64,000 nucleotides of DNA from NCBI RefSeq assembly GCF_900169165.1, contig NZ_FXYY01000011.1:51163-115162 (forward strand), given 5' to 3'. The notes under the pieces are model-generated. The model was not told the origin of the DNA. It worked only from the letters and a program-made list of their open reading frames with translations, and did no database searches. A program made the position numbers and the translations under genes. Positions 1 to 7,564 of the stretch are shown piece after piece (position 1 is the first letter of the stretch; every line of letters starts with the position of its first letter). The DNA is from Brevibacterium linens ATCC 9172. GTDB taxonomy: Bacteria; Actinomycetota; Actinomycetes; Actinomycetales; Brevibacteriaceae.

Positions 1-528
1 CCGATGCTGTGACCCGTTTCACCCGAAAATCCCGCCCTCACCGAGGCTGTCCCGCCGTTTCGGTGGCACGTTCTCCAGACCTTTGGACCCCGCGGGAGGG
101 CCGTGGCCTTCAGCCTCACCGAGGCGGCGCGCCCTTGATGCGCCCGCCCATTTCGAAACTGCGACGGGTCAGCGCCGAGGAGGCACGTCCCGATGGCCGA
201 CTCATTCCGCGGCAGCGACGGGTCAGCGCCGAGGAGGCGCATCCTCCCCCGAAATCGCAGCAGATCTTCCCCCGCAATCCTCACCCAGGTGCCGCACTCA
301 CGCAGAAACCGCGCCTGACCTGCATGGATGAAATCCAAAACTCTCACGTCAGCGCCGAACGCAAAGATGATGGGGTAAACAAAGTTTCCTCGACCTCTCA
401 TCGAAACCTATTCGAATCTTTTCTTTTGTTTCTATTGTCAATGCCCGTTTGAACGCTTACCATAGAGTTAACAGCTTTTCCAATCAGCACCACTCCCGAC
501 AACGAAGTCCGAGGCAGGTGAAAAGGCA
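1..528. other. Gene-poor leader region with short GC-rich direct repeats
   Basis: No convincing gene is seen here. An open frame of 147 codons runs through it, but its product is Arg/Pro-rich without family resemblance and its composition follows the repeats. A 24-bp unit starting GCGACGGGTCAGCGCCGAGG occurs at 161-184 and 215-238, with an 11-bp core (GTCAGCGCCGA) again at 348-358. From about 360 the DNA turns AT-rich, as expected for the promoter of the DUF222/HNH gene starting at 529. Confidence 0.5.
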
Positions 529-3009
529 ATGAAGGGCACCACTAACAGTTCGACCCCGGGTCGGGCCGAAGAGCCGGGCGCAGCACAGACGTCGCCGTCA
601 CCGCGATTCGCCGTCCGCTTCGAATCCAGCATGTCTCGCTTCGCCGAGAATGCCGTCGCTTCCGATCGTGCGCATTTCTCGCTCCTCGAGTCGGTCTCTT
701 CTGTCGTACTCGAACAGGTTTTCATCGAGTTCGAGCTCCCCATGCCCGAGGGGTCCGAGCCTTTCCGCTGCGAGACGATTGCTGCAACCTTCGAGCGTCG
801 AGCCGAAGAGTCCGAACAGACCACCGGCTTCGGCTCGGCGGAGGCGTTCGGGACCGCACCCAAGGAAGCACCGTCATCGACCGACGCGTCTACCTCCTCA
901 GCAGTAGTGCCTTATGATGCCGACTTCGCCAGAGCGCAGGCGGAAAAGGCGTCTGAGTCCGAGAAGAAGGTGCTGCCCGAATTCCCCGAGCTCGATGAAG
1001 GCATCTGCTTCTCGAAGTGGGTCTATGACTATGTCGACGCGGAGGACCTCGTTGAGATCTCGACGGTGCTGGGGACCAATACTGCGCGCACCTACCGTCA
1101 GCTGACCGGCGCGATGACGATCTTCTATGGTCTTCCCCGCTTCGCCGACCGGGTCCGCGCAGGAGAGTTCACCCAAGCCCATGTCGACGTGGTTGCCCGC
1201 CAGTGTGCCGACGTCGCGTTCGCCTTCCTGCCGAAACTCGATATCTTCCTGGCGGCCCGGCGCGCCGATATCACCTGCGAGACTCTGCGCCGTGATCTGG
1301 CCAAAATGATCGCCCTGCTCATTCCGCCGGTCGACAACACCGAGCTCGCCACCAAGCGTCGTCGCATCGATGTCGACGGCTACAAGGACGGCTCGGCCTG
1401 CCTGACCGTCAGCGGACCCTCGGCGGAGATCTTCGCCTGCTACAACCGGATCCAAGGCATGGCTCTTGCCGTGCATGGCAAGAACAAGTCGGCATTCAAC
1501 CTGCCCGTGGGCGTTGAGATCAGCGATGACCGCTCCATCTCTCAGCTCGAGTACGATCTGTTCATCCGGCCTGTCCCGGAGCTCAAGGTCAAGGTCGTGT
1601 CGGTCGATCCGATCACGGGAATCCAAACAGCCAAAGACACGTCGCTGCTCGACGCCGACGGCGAGCTCATTCCCGATATGGACTCCGACGATGCCGTCGC
1701 CGACTTTGCGAAGCATGTTGCTTCGGGCTCGGTCGGCGACGCCAAGGAGTCGTCCGACGGGTGTTCAGCCGGCGGCACCGAGGAACCGTCCGACGCTTGC
1801 TCTGCTGCCGACCGGTCCGTCGGTTCGGCATTCTGCCCCGACAGTGAGGACGCTGACGGACCCGTTGAGTATTTCGTCAAGCTGCGTATGCCCACCAATG
1901 CGTGGTGGCTGTCGCATCAGGCCGCCACCGTGGTGACCGTTCCTTTCCTCACCCTCACTGAAGATTCGGACCTGCCCGGCACTTTTGCCGACGGCTCGCC
2001 TGTGCCCGCCGAGGTGGCCCGCACTATCGCCGGCCGCTCGAAGAGCATCCAACGGATCCTCACCGACCCCGGCACCGGCACTCCCGTCGACGCCAAAGCG
2101 ACGACTTACCAAGTCCCCAGAGATCTTCGGAAGACCCTGGTCGAGCAGTGGACGGTGTGCACCGTTCCCGGCTGCTCGCGTCGGGCCGAGAAGTCGGAGA
2201 TCGACCACGTCGTTCCGTTCTTCCACCTGAATCCGCTCAAGGGCGGTCTCACTCGGTTCGGAAACCTGCATCCTCTGTGCAAGAAGCACCATGCACTGAA
2301 GACCGCCGGCCGCCTTCGGGTCACTATGCCCAAATCCGGTGAGCTCGACTACGAGTTCAGGCACGGGATCACGACTACTGTGTCGGCGCCCGGCCAGCCG
2401 ATCAATGTGGCCCAAGCGCTCGAATTCGATGCCTTGGGACGACTGGGTCTCAAGCGGTGGAAACTGCCCTGGTCGATGGTCCCGCCAGCACCGAGGGTGC
2501 TCGAACTCATGCCCGGTGAGTCGACGATCCGCCAGCGCGACGAAGAGAAGCGCCGGCGCGACGAGGAGAGGCGTCAGCGAGAGGAACGGGAAGCCCGACA
2601 GCGGCGACTGTCGGAGGCGTATCGGGAGCAGCGGGCAGAAATCAGGCGGCTGCGGCTTGCACGCTGCCTCGATTGGGAGAACTCTGTCTTCCAGCCGTGC
2701 CTCCCCGCCGGCACCGACCCAGCTGCAATGAAGCAGCTGACTGGGAACGCCAAGTATGCCCGAGCCGTCAAATGGGCGCGTCTCGCGGGTCTCGCCATCG
2801 ACGCCATCACCGTCGACCCGAACGGGCTCGACAAACCCAGCGCTCGTACCAACACTGGCTCGAGCATCAGCGACTCGGAGGTCAAGGCGCAGTCTGAGGA
2901 CGCTTCCGGCTCCAAGGACGCTGGAGCCGACGATCCCTGGGACCACCGTTTCGTCTCCAAGACGGTGAACTGGGAACACGACCTCGAAGTCGATCCCCCA
3001 CCATTCTGA
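529..3009 (+). CDS. DUF222 (13E12 repeat) and HNH endonuclease-domain protein
   Basis: An 826-residue protein of the actinobacterial DUF222/13E12 family, which usually exists in several copies per genome and carries a C-terminal HNH nuclease domain. A Ser/Glu-rich, probably disordered N-terminus (to about 130) is followed by the DUF222 region (about 160-480). The HNH domain lies near residues 530-600, with CTVPGC, EIDHVVPF and NLHPLCKKHH giving the metal-binding and catalytic residues. After it comes a highly charged helical stretch near 665-715. The ATG at 529 follows AAAAGG. The role is not established for the family; DNA cleavage is inferred from the HNH motif. A low-complexity linker near 390-440 interrupts the DUF222 part. 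Confidence 0.88.
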   Translation: MKGTTNSSTPGRAEEPGAAQTSPSPRFAVRFESSMSRFAENAVASDRAHFSLLESVSSVVLEQVFIEFELPMPEGSEPFRCETIAATFERRAEESEQTTGFGSAEAFGTAPKEAPSSTDASTSSAVVPYDADFARAQAEKASESEKKVLPEFPELDEGICFSKWVYDYVDAEDLVEISTVLGTNTARTYRQLTGAMTIFYGLPRFADRVRAGEFTQAHVDVVARQCADVAFAFLPKLDIFLAARRADITCETLRRDLAKMIALLIPPVDNTELATKRRRIDVDGYKDGSACLTVSGPSAEIFACYNRIQGMALAVHGKNKSAFNLPVGVEISDDRSISQLEYDLFIRPVPELKVKVVSVDPITGIQTAKDTSLLDADGELIPDMDSDDAVADFAKHVASGSVGDAKESSDGCSAGGTEEPSDACSAADRSVGSAFCPDSEDADGPVEYFVKLRMPTNAWWLSHQAATVVTVPFLTLTEDSDLPGTFADGSPVPAEVARTIAGRSKSIQRILTDPGTGTPVDAKATTYQVPRDLRKTLVEQWTVCTVPGCSRRAEKSEIDHVVPFFHLNPLKGGLTRFGNLHPLCKKHHALKTAGRLRVTMPKSGELDYEFRHGITTTVSAPGQPINVAQALEFDALGRLGLKRWKLPWSMVPPAPRVLELMPGESTIRQRDEEKRRRDEERRQREEREARQRRLSEAYREQRAEIRRLRLARCLDWENSVFQPCLPAGTDPAAMKQLTGNAKYARAVKWARLAGLAIDAITVDPNGLDKPSARTNTGSSISDSEVKAQSEDASGSKDAGADDPWDHRFVSKTVNWEHDLEVDPPPF

Positions 3010-3177
3010 TGACGCGCCGCGGAGCCTCTGACGTCACTGCAGGTGGGGCCGCTGCAGTTCAATCGGATGGAAGGCACCCAACCGTCCGGGCACGTAGACT
3101 CATGACAATTGAACGATCGCTCAGAGGCAGGTGGAGATCGGACACGTTTCCGCCGACGCCTGGAGAAAGAGGAATAG

Positions 3178-3831
3178 ATGAGTGTGCTCTATCTGGTACG
3201 GCACGGACAGGCTTCGTTCGGCACCGATGACTATGATCGACTGTCCGACCTCGGCAAGGAGCAGAGCCGCATCACCGGTCGCTTCCTCGCCTCACAAGGG
3301 CTCGAACCCGATCGCATCATCCACGGTGAGATGCTGCGGCAGCGCCAGACAGCCGAAGGCCTCCTCGCAGGACTCGGCCGCGATGTGGACGCCCACGTCG
3401 ACGCTGGCTGGAACGAATATGCCGCTTGGGAACTCACCGGCGTACTCACGGATCTCGACCCGCGCGCTCAGCACGATTCGAAGATCTTCCAGGGCGAACT
3501 CGAACGCGGTGCCGCCCGGTGGGCCTCGGGTGAACACGACGAGGACTACACGGAGACCTACAACCAGTTCACGTCACGCGTCGAACGCGCTCTCGCTGAT
3601 GCGGTCGCGGCCATGGAGTCAGGACAGTCAGCGATCGTGGTCTCGAGCGCCGGTGCCATCGCGTGGACCGCGGCCCGACTGATCGGCGGCGGTTTCGACC
3701 AATGGATGGCCTTCAACCGAGTGACCATCAACACCGGCATCACGAAGATCATCACCGGCCGAGGCGGCACCAGCCTCATCTCGTTCAACGACCACGGCCA
3801 CCAGGATCCGAAGAACGCCACCTACCGCTAA
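3178..3831 (+). CDS. Histidine phosphatase (phosphoglycerate mutase-like) protein
   Basis: A 217-residue cytoplasmic protein of the histidine phosphatase superfamily. The N-terminal LYLVRHGQ contains the RHG motif whose His becomes phosphorylated, and HGEMLRQRQTAEG matches the second conserved block. The C-terminal block that normally reads THGG or SHGG is VVSSAGAI here, so the second catalytic His is replaced. A related SSGG form is known in actinobacterial subfamilies, so this may be a lineage trait rather than inactivation. The substrate cannot be told from sequence. The ATG at 3178 follows AGAAAGAGGA at good spacing. It stands alone and converges on the arsenic operon. Confidence 0.85.
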   Translation: MSVLYLVRHGQASFGTDDYDRLSDLGKEQSRITGRFLASQGLEPDRIIHGEMLRQRQTAEGLLAGLGRDVDAHVDAGWNEYAAWELTGVLTDLDPRAQHDSKIFQGELERGAARWASGEHDEDYTETYNQFTSRVERALADAVAAMESGQSAIVVSSAGAIAWTAARLIGGGFDQWMAFNRVTINTGITKIITGRGGTSLISFNDHGHQDPKNATYR

Positions 3832-3944
3832 GGCGGCGAAAGCCGAACTCGCGAGTCAGCCGTGGCGACGTATGCCGAACCGGCGAGTCAGCCCTCCGTG
3901 GCGGCGAAGGCCGAACCGGCATAGGCCGAGCCCGCGAGTCAGCC
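3831..3944. repeat. Imperfect tandem repeat, about 30-45 bp units
   Basis: Three diverged copies of a unit reading roughly GGCGRCGWAWGCCGAACC followed by SGCGAGTCAGCC lie at 3832-3861, 3864-3893 and 3900-3944. The third is longer because a GGCCGA(A/G)CC(C/G) segment is repeated inside it. The array fills the convergent gap between the phosphatase and the arsenic-operon flavoprotein and includes the latter's stop codon (3939-3941). Each unit has short self-complementary parts, so the array may act in transcription termination; that is inference. Confidence 0.75.
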
Positions 3945-5483
3945 GTTCCTGCTCTCTCCTGATCGCCCGTGTTCTGTCCCCGTAGGAATCCCGATCACAA
4001 CCGGCTCCGCGGAACCGCAGCATCCGCCGGCCTCCGGTGCACCAGCGACGTCGACGGTGTCGGCTGCGCCCGGTGAGCCCGGTGTGCCAGCTGCGCCCGC
4101 TGCGCCAGCTAGGTCCGGCGCGCCAGCTGCGTCCGGTGCGCCAGCTGCGTCCGGTGCGCCTGCCGCGGGCAAGTCGACGAAACCAGGCTTGCCGGACGGA
4201 GCATCACACGAAGATCCGATGTCAGTCGAACACACGCCGGTCTCCGGCAGGACGAGCTCGACTCGGTCTGCAGCTTCCAGGTCCCCTGCGATCGCTGCGA
4301 CGACGGAACGGACCTGCTCATAGCCGGTGTACATGAGGAACGTCGGGGCTCGCCCGTAGGACTTCATGCCCACAATGTAGAAATTCGGCTCCGGATGCCC
4401 CAGCACCCGGGCACCATGCGGCGAGACGGTTCCGCAGCTGTGATATTCGGGATCGATGAGCGGCCCCAACTGCTGCGGAGCTTCGACAACCGGGTCGAGG
4501 TCCAGCCGGATCTCGCGCAGGAATCCCAGGTCGGGACGGAAGCCGGTGGCCGGGACGACCCGATCGGCGTGGAGCGTCACCGGCTCACCGCCGGTCTCGG
4601 CAGTCACGGTGCCACCACCGTCGGTGGCGAACCCGGTGATCCTCGTAGAGGCATGCACGTCGATGGCCCCGTCTTCGACTAGACGGCGGAGCCGGGCGCC
4701 CAGGGCTCCGCGAGCCGGCAGACCGTCCTGGTCCTCCCCGCCGTAGACGGATGCCGGGTCTGCGCGCCTGAGCACCCAGCCGATTCGCGTGCCCGGCACT
4801 TCCGCACGCAGCTTCGCCAGAGCCATGAGCGTGTTCGCCGCCGAATGCCCTCCACCGACGACAAGAGTCCGCCGTCCGGCGAACTGCTCACGGTCACGGC
4901 CGGTCACATCGGGCAGAGGCGAAGTGATGAACCCGCTGCGACGAGCCTCGACTTCGCCGGGCGCCGCGAGCCCGGACTGCCCGATCGGGTTCGGACTCCC
5001 CCATGTCCCCGAAGCGTCGACGACCGCCCTGACCTGGAAGTCCGCCGTAGTTCCATCGGAGTTCTGCGTGCGAACAAGGAAAGGAGTCGACTCACGCTGC
5101 GCGGTGCCCGTCCGGTCCAGTCCGACCCGGCTCACTGCCACAACCCGGGTATCGGTGAGGATGGATTCTCGGAGTTCAACTGTCTCGGCCAGCGGATTGA
5201 GATAGTCCCGGATGAGCTCGTCACCGGTGGGCAGGTGCTCGCCGTCGGGCTCCTGCCAACCGGTGGGCGCCAGCAGGCCGCAGGCCGCGACTTCGATGTT
5301 GTACTTCCACGGTGAGAACAACCCGATATGACCCCACTCGGCCACTGCCGCCGCGACGGAGGATCCCACCTCGAAGACGAGCGGTCGGATCCCACGTCGG
5401 ACCAACTGGGCCGCGGCCGCGAGGCCGACGGGACCGGAACCGATCACGGCGACCGGCAGATCTGCGAGCGCGATATCAGTCAT
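3939..5483 (-). CDS. arsO: ArsO-like FAD/NAD(P)-dependent oxidoreductase with Cys-bearing repeat tail
   Basis: A 514-residue flavoprotein monooxygenase-like enzyme. VIGSGPVGLAAAAQLVRRG near the N-terminus is the FAD-binding motif, and VVGGGHSAANT in the middle is the NAD(P)H-binding motif. Proteins of this type sit in actinobacterial arsenic clusters (arsO), where the substrate is unproven. The ATG at 5483 overlaps the end of arsC by 8 bp; the frame is open upstream, but the extension is inside arsC and Arg/Pro-rich. Beyond the usual end, about 75 residues carry GAPDAA-type repeats and several Cys, including a vicinal pair in GGCCGSAEP near residue 486. This tail may bind As(III), as vicinal Cys do in ArsR and ArsD; that is inference. 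Confidence 0.75.
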   Translation of the reverse strand: MTDIALADLPVAVIGSGPVGLAAAAQLVRRGIRPLVFEVGSSVAAAVAEWGHIGLFSPWKYNIEVAACGLLAPTGWQEPDGEHLPTGDELIRDYLNPLAETVELRESILTDTRVVAVSRVGLDRTGTAQRESTPFLVRTQNSDGTTADFQVRAVVDASGTWGSPNPIGQSGLAAPGEVEARRSGFITSPLPDVTGRDREQFAGRRTLVVGGGHSAANTLMALAKLRAEVPGTRIGWVLRRADPASVYGGEDQDGLPARGALGARLRRLVEDGAIDVHASTRITGFATDGGGTVTAETGGEPVTLHADRVVPATGFRPDLGFLREIRLDLDPVVEAPQQLGPLIDPEYHSCGTVSPHGARVLGHPEPNFYIVGMKSYGRAPTFLMYTGYEQVRSVVAAIAGDLEAADRVELVLPETGVCSTDIGSSCDAPSGKPGFVDLPAAGAPDAAGAPDAAGAPDLAGAAGAAGTPGSPGAADTVDVAGAPEAGGCCGSAEPVVIGIPTGTEHGRSGESRNG

Positions 5484-5958
5484 TGGCAGCCGCCTCGGTG
5501 ATGGGGGTCGACGTGATCGTCGGCTCTGTGGATTTCGTCCCTGCGTCGGGGGCGAGATCGACGATGAGGGCTTCGACTCGGGTCCGGATCTCATCACGGA
5601 TTCGGCGCACCGATTCCGGGCTCTGACCTGCGGGATCGTCGAGAACCCAGTCTTCGTATCGTTTGCCGGGGAAGATCGGGCACGCATCGCCGCAGCCCAT
5701 CGTGATCACGACGTCCGAGGTGCGCACGGTATCTGCGTCGAGCAGAGTGGGGCTGTTGCGGGTGATGTCGATGCCGAGCTCCCGCATGGCATCGATGGCG
5801 ACGGGGTTGATCGTCTCGGCCGGTGCGCTGCCGGCGGACCGCACTTCGACTGATCCCCCGGCCAGTCCGCGGAGGAGCCCGGCCGCCATCTGGGATCTGC
5901 CGGCATTGTGCACACAGACGAAGAGGACACTCGGCTTAGGCGTTGGTGTGGGACTCAT
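5476..5958 (-). CDS. arsC: Arsenate reductase / arsenate-mycothiol transferase, LMW-phosphatase type
   Basis: A 160-residue ArsC of the low-molecular-weight protein tyrosine phosphatase fold. VLFVCVHNAGRSQMA holds the CX5R anion-binding loop with the nucleophilic Cys, and MGCGDACP and YEDWVLDDP are the other blocks typical of the family. In actinobacteria this type reduces arsenate with mycothiol and mycoredoxin, giving arsenite for Acr3 to export; the thiol partner here is inferred from taxonomy. The ATG overlaps the stop of acr3 as ATGA, so the two are translationally coupled. The last 25 residues are a Thr/Pro-rich tail without a motif. Confidence 0.93.
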   Translation of the reverse strand: MSPTPTPKPSVLFVCVHNAGRSQMAAGLLRGLAGGSVEVRSAGSAPAETINPVAIDAMRELGIDITRNSPTLLDADTVRTSDVVITMGCGDACPIFPGKRYEDWVLDDPAGQSPESVRRIRDEIRTRVEALIVDLAPDAGTKSTEPTITSTPITEAAAND

Positions 5959-7052
5959 GCTCGATTCGCTCCTTGAACAGAGTTTGAGGGGAAGAAACGG
6001 GGTCGCGCCCAGAGCGCGACGTAGACGAGGGCGACGAGGATGGGCACCTCGATGAGCGGGCCGACGACTCCGGCGAGCGCCTGCCCCGAGGCGACGCCGT
6101 ACGTCCCGATCGCCACTGCGATGGCGAGTTCGAAGTTGTTGCCGGCAGCGGTGAATGCCAGGGTCGTCGTCTTCTCATAGCCCAGGTTCAAGGCCTTGCC
6201 GATGACCATCCCGACAGCGAAGACGACGACGAAGTAGACGAGCAGAGGCAGGGCGATGCGGGCGACGTTGCCCGGGTGAGAGGTGATCTCGTCACCCTGG
6301 AAGGCGAAGAGCACGACGATGGTGAACAGCAGTCCGTAGAGCGCCCACGGCCCGACTTTCGGGAGGAATCGATCTTCGTACCACTGACGTCCCTTCGCCT
6401 TCTCCCCCACGGTGCGTGTGAGGAAGCCGGCGAGAAGCGGGATTCCGAGGAAGACGAGGACGCTCGCGGTGATTGCCCAGAAGGAGAATTCGCTGCTCGT
6501 CGTCGGCAGCCCCAGCAGGTTCGGCAGCCACTGCAGATAGAACCAGCCGAGGAGACCGAATGCGAGAACCTGGAACACGGAGTTGATGGCCACGAGCACG
6601 ACGGCGGCCTCGCGGTCGCCGCACGCCAGGTCGTTCCAGATGAGGACCATGGCGATGCACCTGGCCAACCCGACGATGATCAGTCCGGTGCGGTACTCGG
6701 GCAGGTCGGGAAGGAAGAGCCAGGCGAGCGCGAACATGAACGCCGGAGCGGCCAACCAGTTGATGACCAGCGAGGTGATCATGAGCTTCTTGTCGGCCAG
6801 CACGTGTCCGGTCTCGTTGTACCGGACCTTGGCGAGCACGGGAAACATCATCACCAGGAGGCCGATGGCGATCGGCAGGGAGACGTCGGCGACCTTGACC
6901 GAGTCCAGAGCCTCGGCGAGACCGGGCACGAGCCTGCCCAACACCAGGCCCAGGGCCATGGCACCGATGATCCACAGCGGCAGGAATCGGTCCAGCGTCG
7001 ACATCTTCGCCGCCACCGGCGATTCAGCGTTGGCAGTCGCCGTGGAATGCAT
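5955..7052 (-). CDS. acr3: Acr3 family arsenite efflux permease
   Basis: An integral membrane carrier of about 365 residues with ten predicted membrane segments that expels arsenite. Family blocks seen include LDRFLPLWIIGAMALGLVLG at the N-terminus, ARCIAMVLIWNDLACGDREA with the conserved Cys, and AAGNNFELAIAVAIGTYG near the end. The open frame continues upstream to a TTG at 7145. I choose the ATG at 7052 because GAGGGGG precedes it at 5 bp, whereas earlier candidates lack a ribosome site and enter the promoter. It is the first gene of acr3-arsC-arsO and is transcribed away from arsR. Confidence 0.93.
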   Translation of the reverse strand: MHSTATANAESPVAAKMSTLDRFLPLWIIGAMALGLVLGRLVPGLAEALDSVKVADVSLPIAIGLLVMMFPVLAKVRYNETGHVLADKKLMITSLVINWLAAPAFMFALAWLFLPDLPEYRTGLIIVGLARCIAMVLIWNDLACGDREAAVVLVAINSVFQVLAFGLLGWFYLQWLPNLLGLPTTSSEFSFWAITASVLVFLGIPLLAGFLTRTVGEKAKGRQWYEDRFLPKVGPWALYGLLFTIVVLFAFQGDEITSHPGNVARIALPLLVYFVVVFAVGMVIGKALNLGYEKTTTLAFTAAGNNFELAIAVAIGTYGVASGQALAGVVGPLIEVPILVALVYVALWARPRFFPSNSVQGANRA

Positions 7053-7135
7053 GGTCCCCCTCGAGGTGCGAATCGTGCCGGCACCATCGTCATGTGTCGG
7101 CATATTGAAGTTCATCGATACGATAGGACCACAAG

Positions 7136-7155
7136 ACATCGACAAATGTCAATGT
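7136..7155. promoter_or_regulatory. Predicted ArsR operator in the divergent arsR/acr3 promoter
   Basis: ACATCGACAAATGTCAATGT is an imperfect palindrome in which 8 of 10 base pairs match. On the minus strand TTGACA (7152-7147) with TCCTAT (7128-7123) forms a plausible promoter for acr3. On the plus strand TCGACA (7139-7144), a 16-bp spacer and CATAAT (7161-7166) would start transcription close to the arsR GTG at 7173. A repressor at the palindrome would block both. Confidence 0.72.
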
Positions 7156-7172
7156 ATGGGCATAATGGAAGA

Positions 7173-7538
7173 GTGACCACACAACCCGCGCCCCCTCCGA
7201 CCAATACGGACGTCTGCTGCCCGTCGCTGACCGTCTCGCCGTTGAGTCTCGATGACGCCCAGGATTTCGCGCGCATCCTCAAAGCAGTGGCCGATCCGAC
7301 CCGGCTGCGGCTGGTCTCCCTCGTCGCCGCGCACGAGCAGCAGGAAGCGTGCGTCTGCGATCTCACCGAACCCGTCGGTCTCGGCCAGCCGACCGTCTCG
7401 CACCATCTGAAGATCCTCGTCGATGCCGGGGTCCTGCACCGTGAGAAGCGCGGAGTCTGGTCGTACTATTCGCTCGAGGCCACCACGTTGAACCGCCTCT
7501 CCGAATTCCTCTCCCCCACCTCGACCGCGCACGGGTAG
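7173..7538 (+). CDS. arsR: ArsR/SmtB family arsenic-responsive repressor
   Basis: A 121-residue winged-helix repressor. The DNA-recognition segment is GLGQPTVSHHLKILVDAGVL. As(III)-binding cysteines appear as an N-terminal vicinal pair in TDVCCP and as ACVCDL at the start of the HTH region. This matches the Corynebacterium glutamicum type, in which an N-terminal Cys pair and one Cys near the HTH bind As(III), rather than the E. coli CVCDLC type. Two ATG codons further upstream (7146, 7152) lie inside the predicted operator, so I prefer the GTG at 7173; a -10 element ending at 7166 suggests a leaderless or nearly leaderless transcript. Confidence 0.9.
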   Translation: MTTQPAPPPTNTDVCCPSLTVSPLSLDDAQDFARILKAVADPTRLRLVSLVAAHEQQEACVCDLTEPVGLGQPTVSHHLKILVDAGVLHREKRGVWSYYSLEATTLNRLSEFLSPTSTAHG

Positions 7539-7564
7539 GGTTCTTTCGCCGAGGCGACCTGGCC

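Noticed and set aside
9..452. 147-codon open frame at the left edge
   Set aside because: Arg/Pro-rich product shaped by GC-rich repeats, no family blocks and no ribosome site; it runs into the promoter of the next gene.
1765..2979. 404-codon minus-strand frame inside the DUF222/HNH gene
   Set aside because: Antisense shadow of a well-supported gene, with low-complexity sequence typical of GC-rich reverse frames.
6276..7145. Long plus-strand extension upstream of arsR
   Set aside because: Antisense of acr3; rich in Asp/Gln/Glu/His/Arg with no domain. Only the last 121 codons are arsR.
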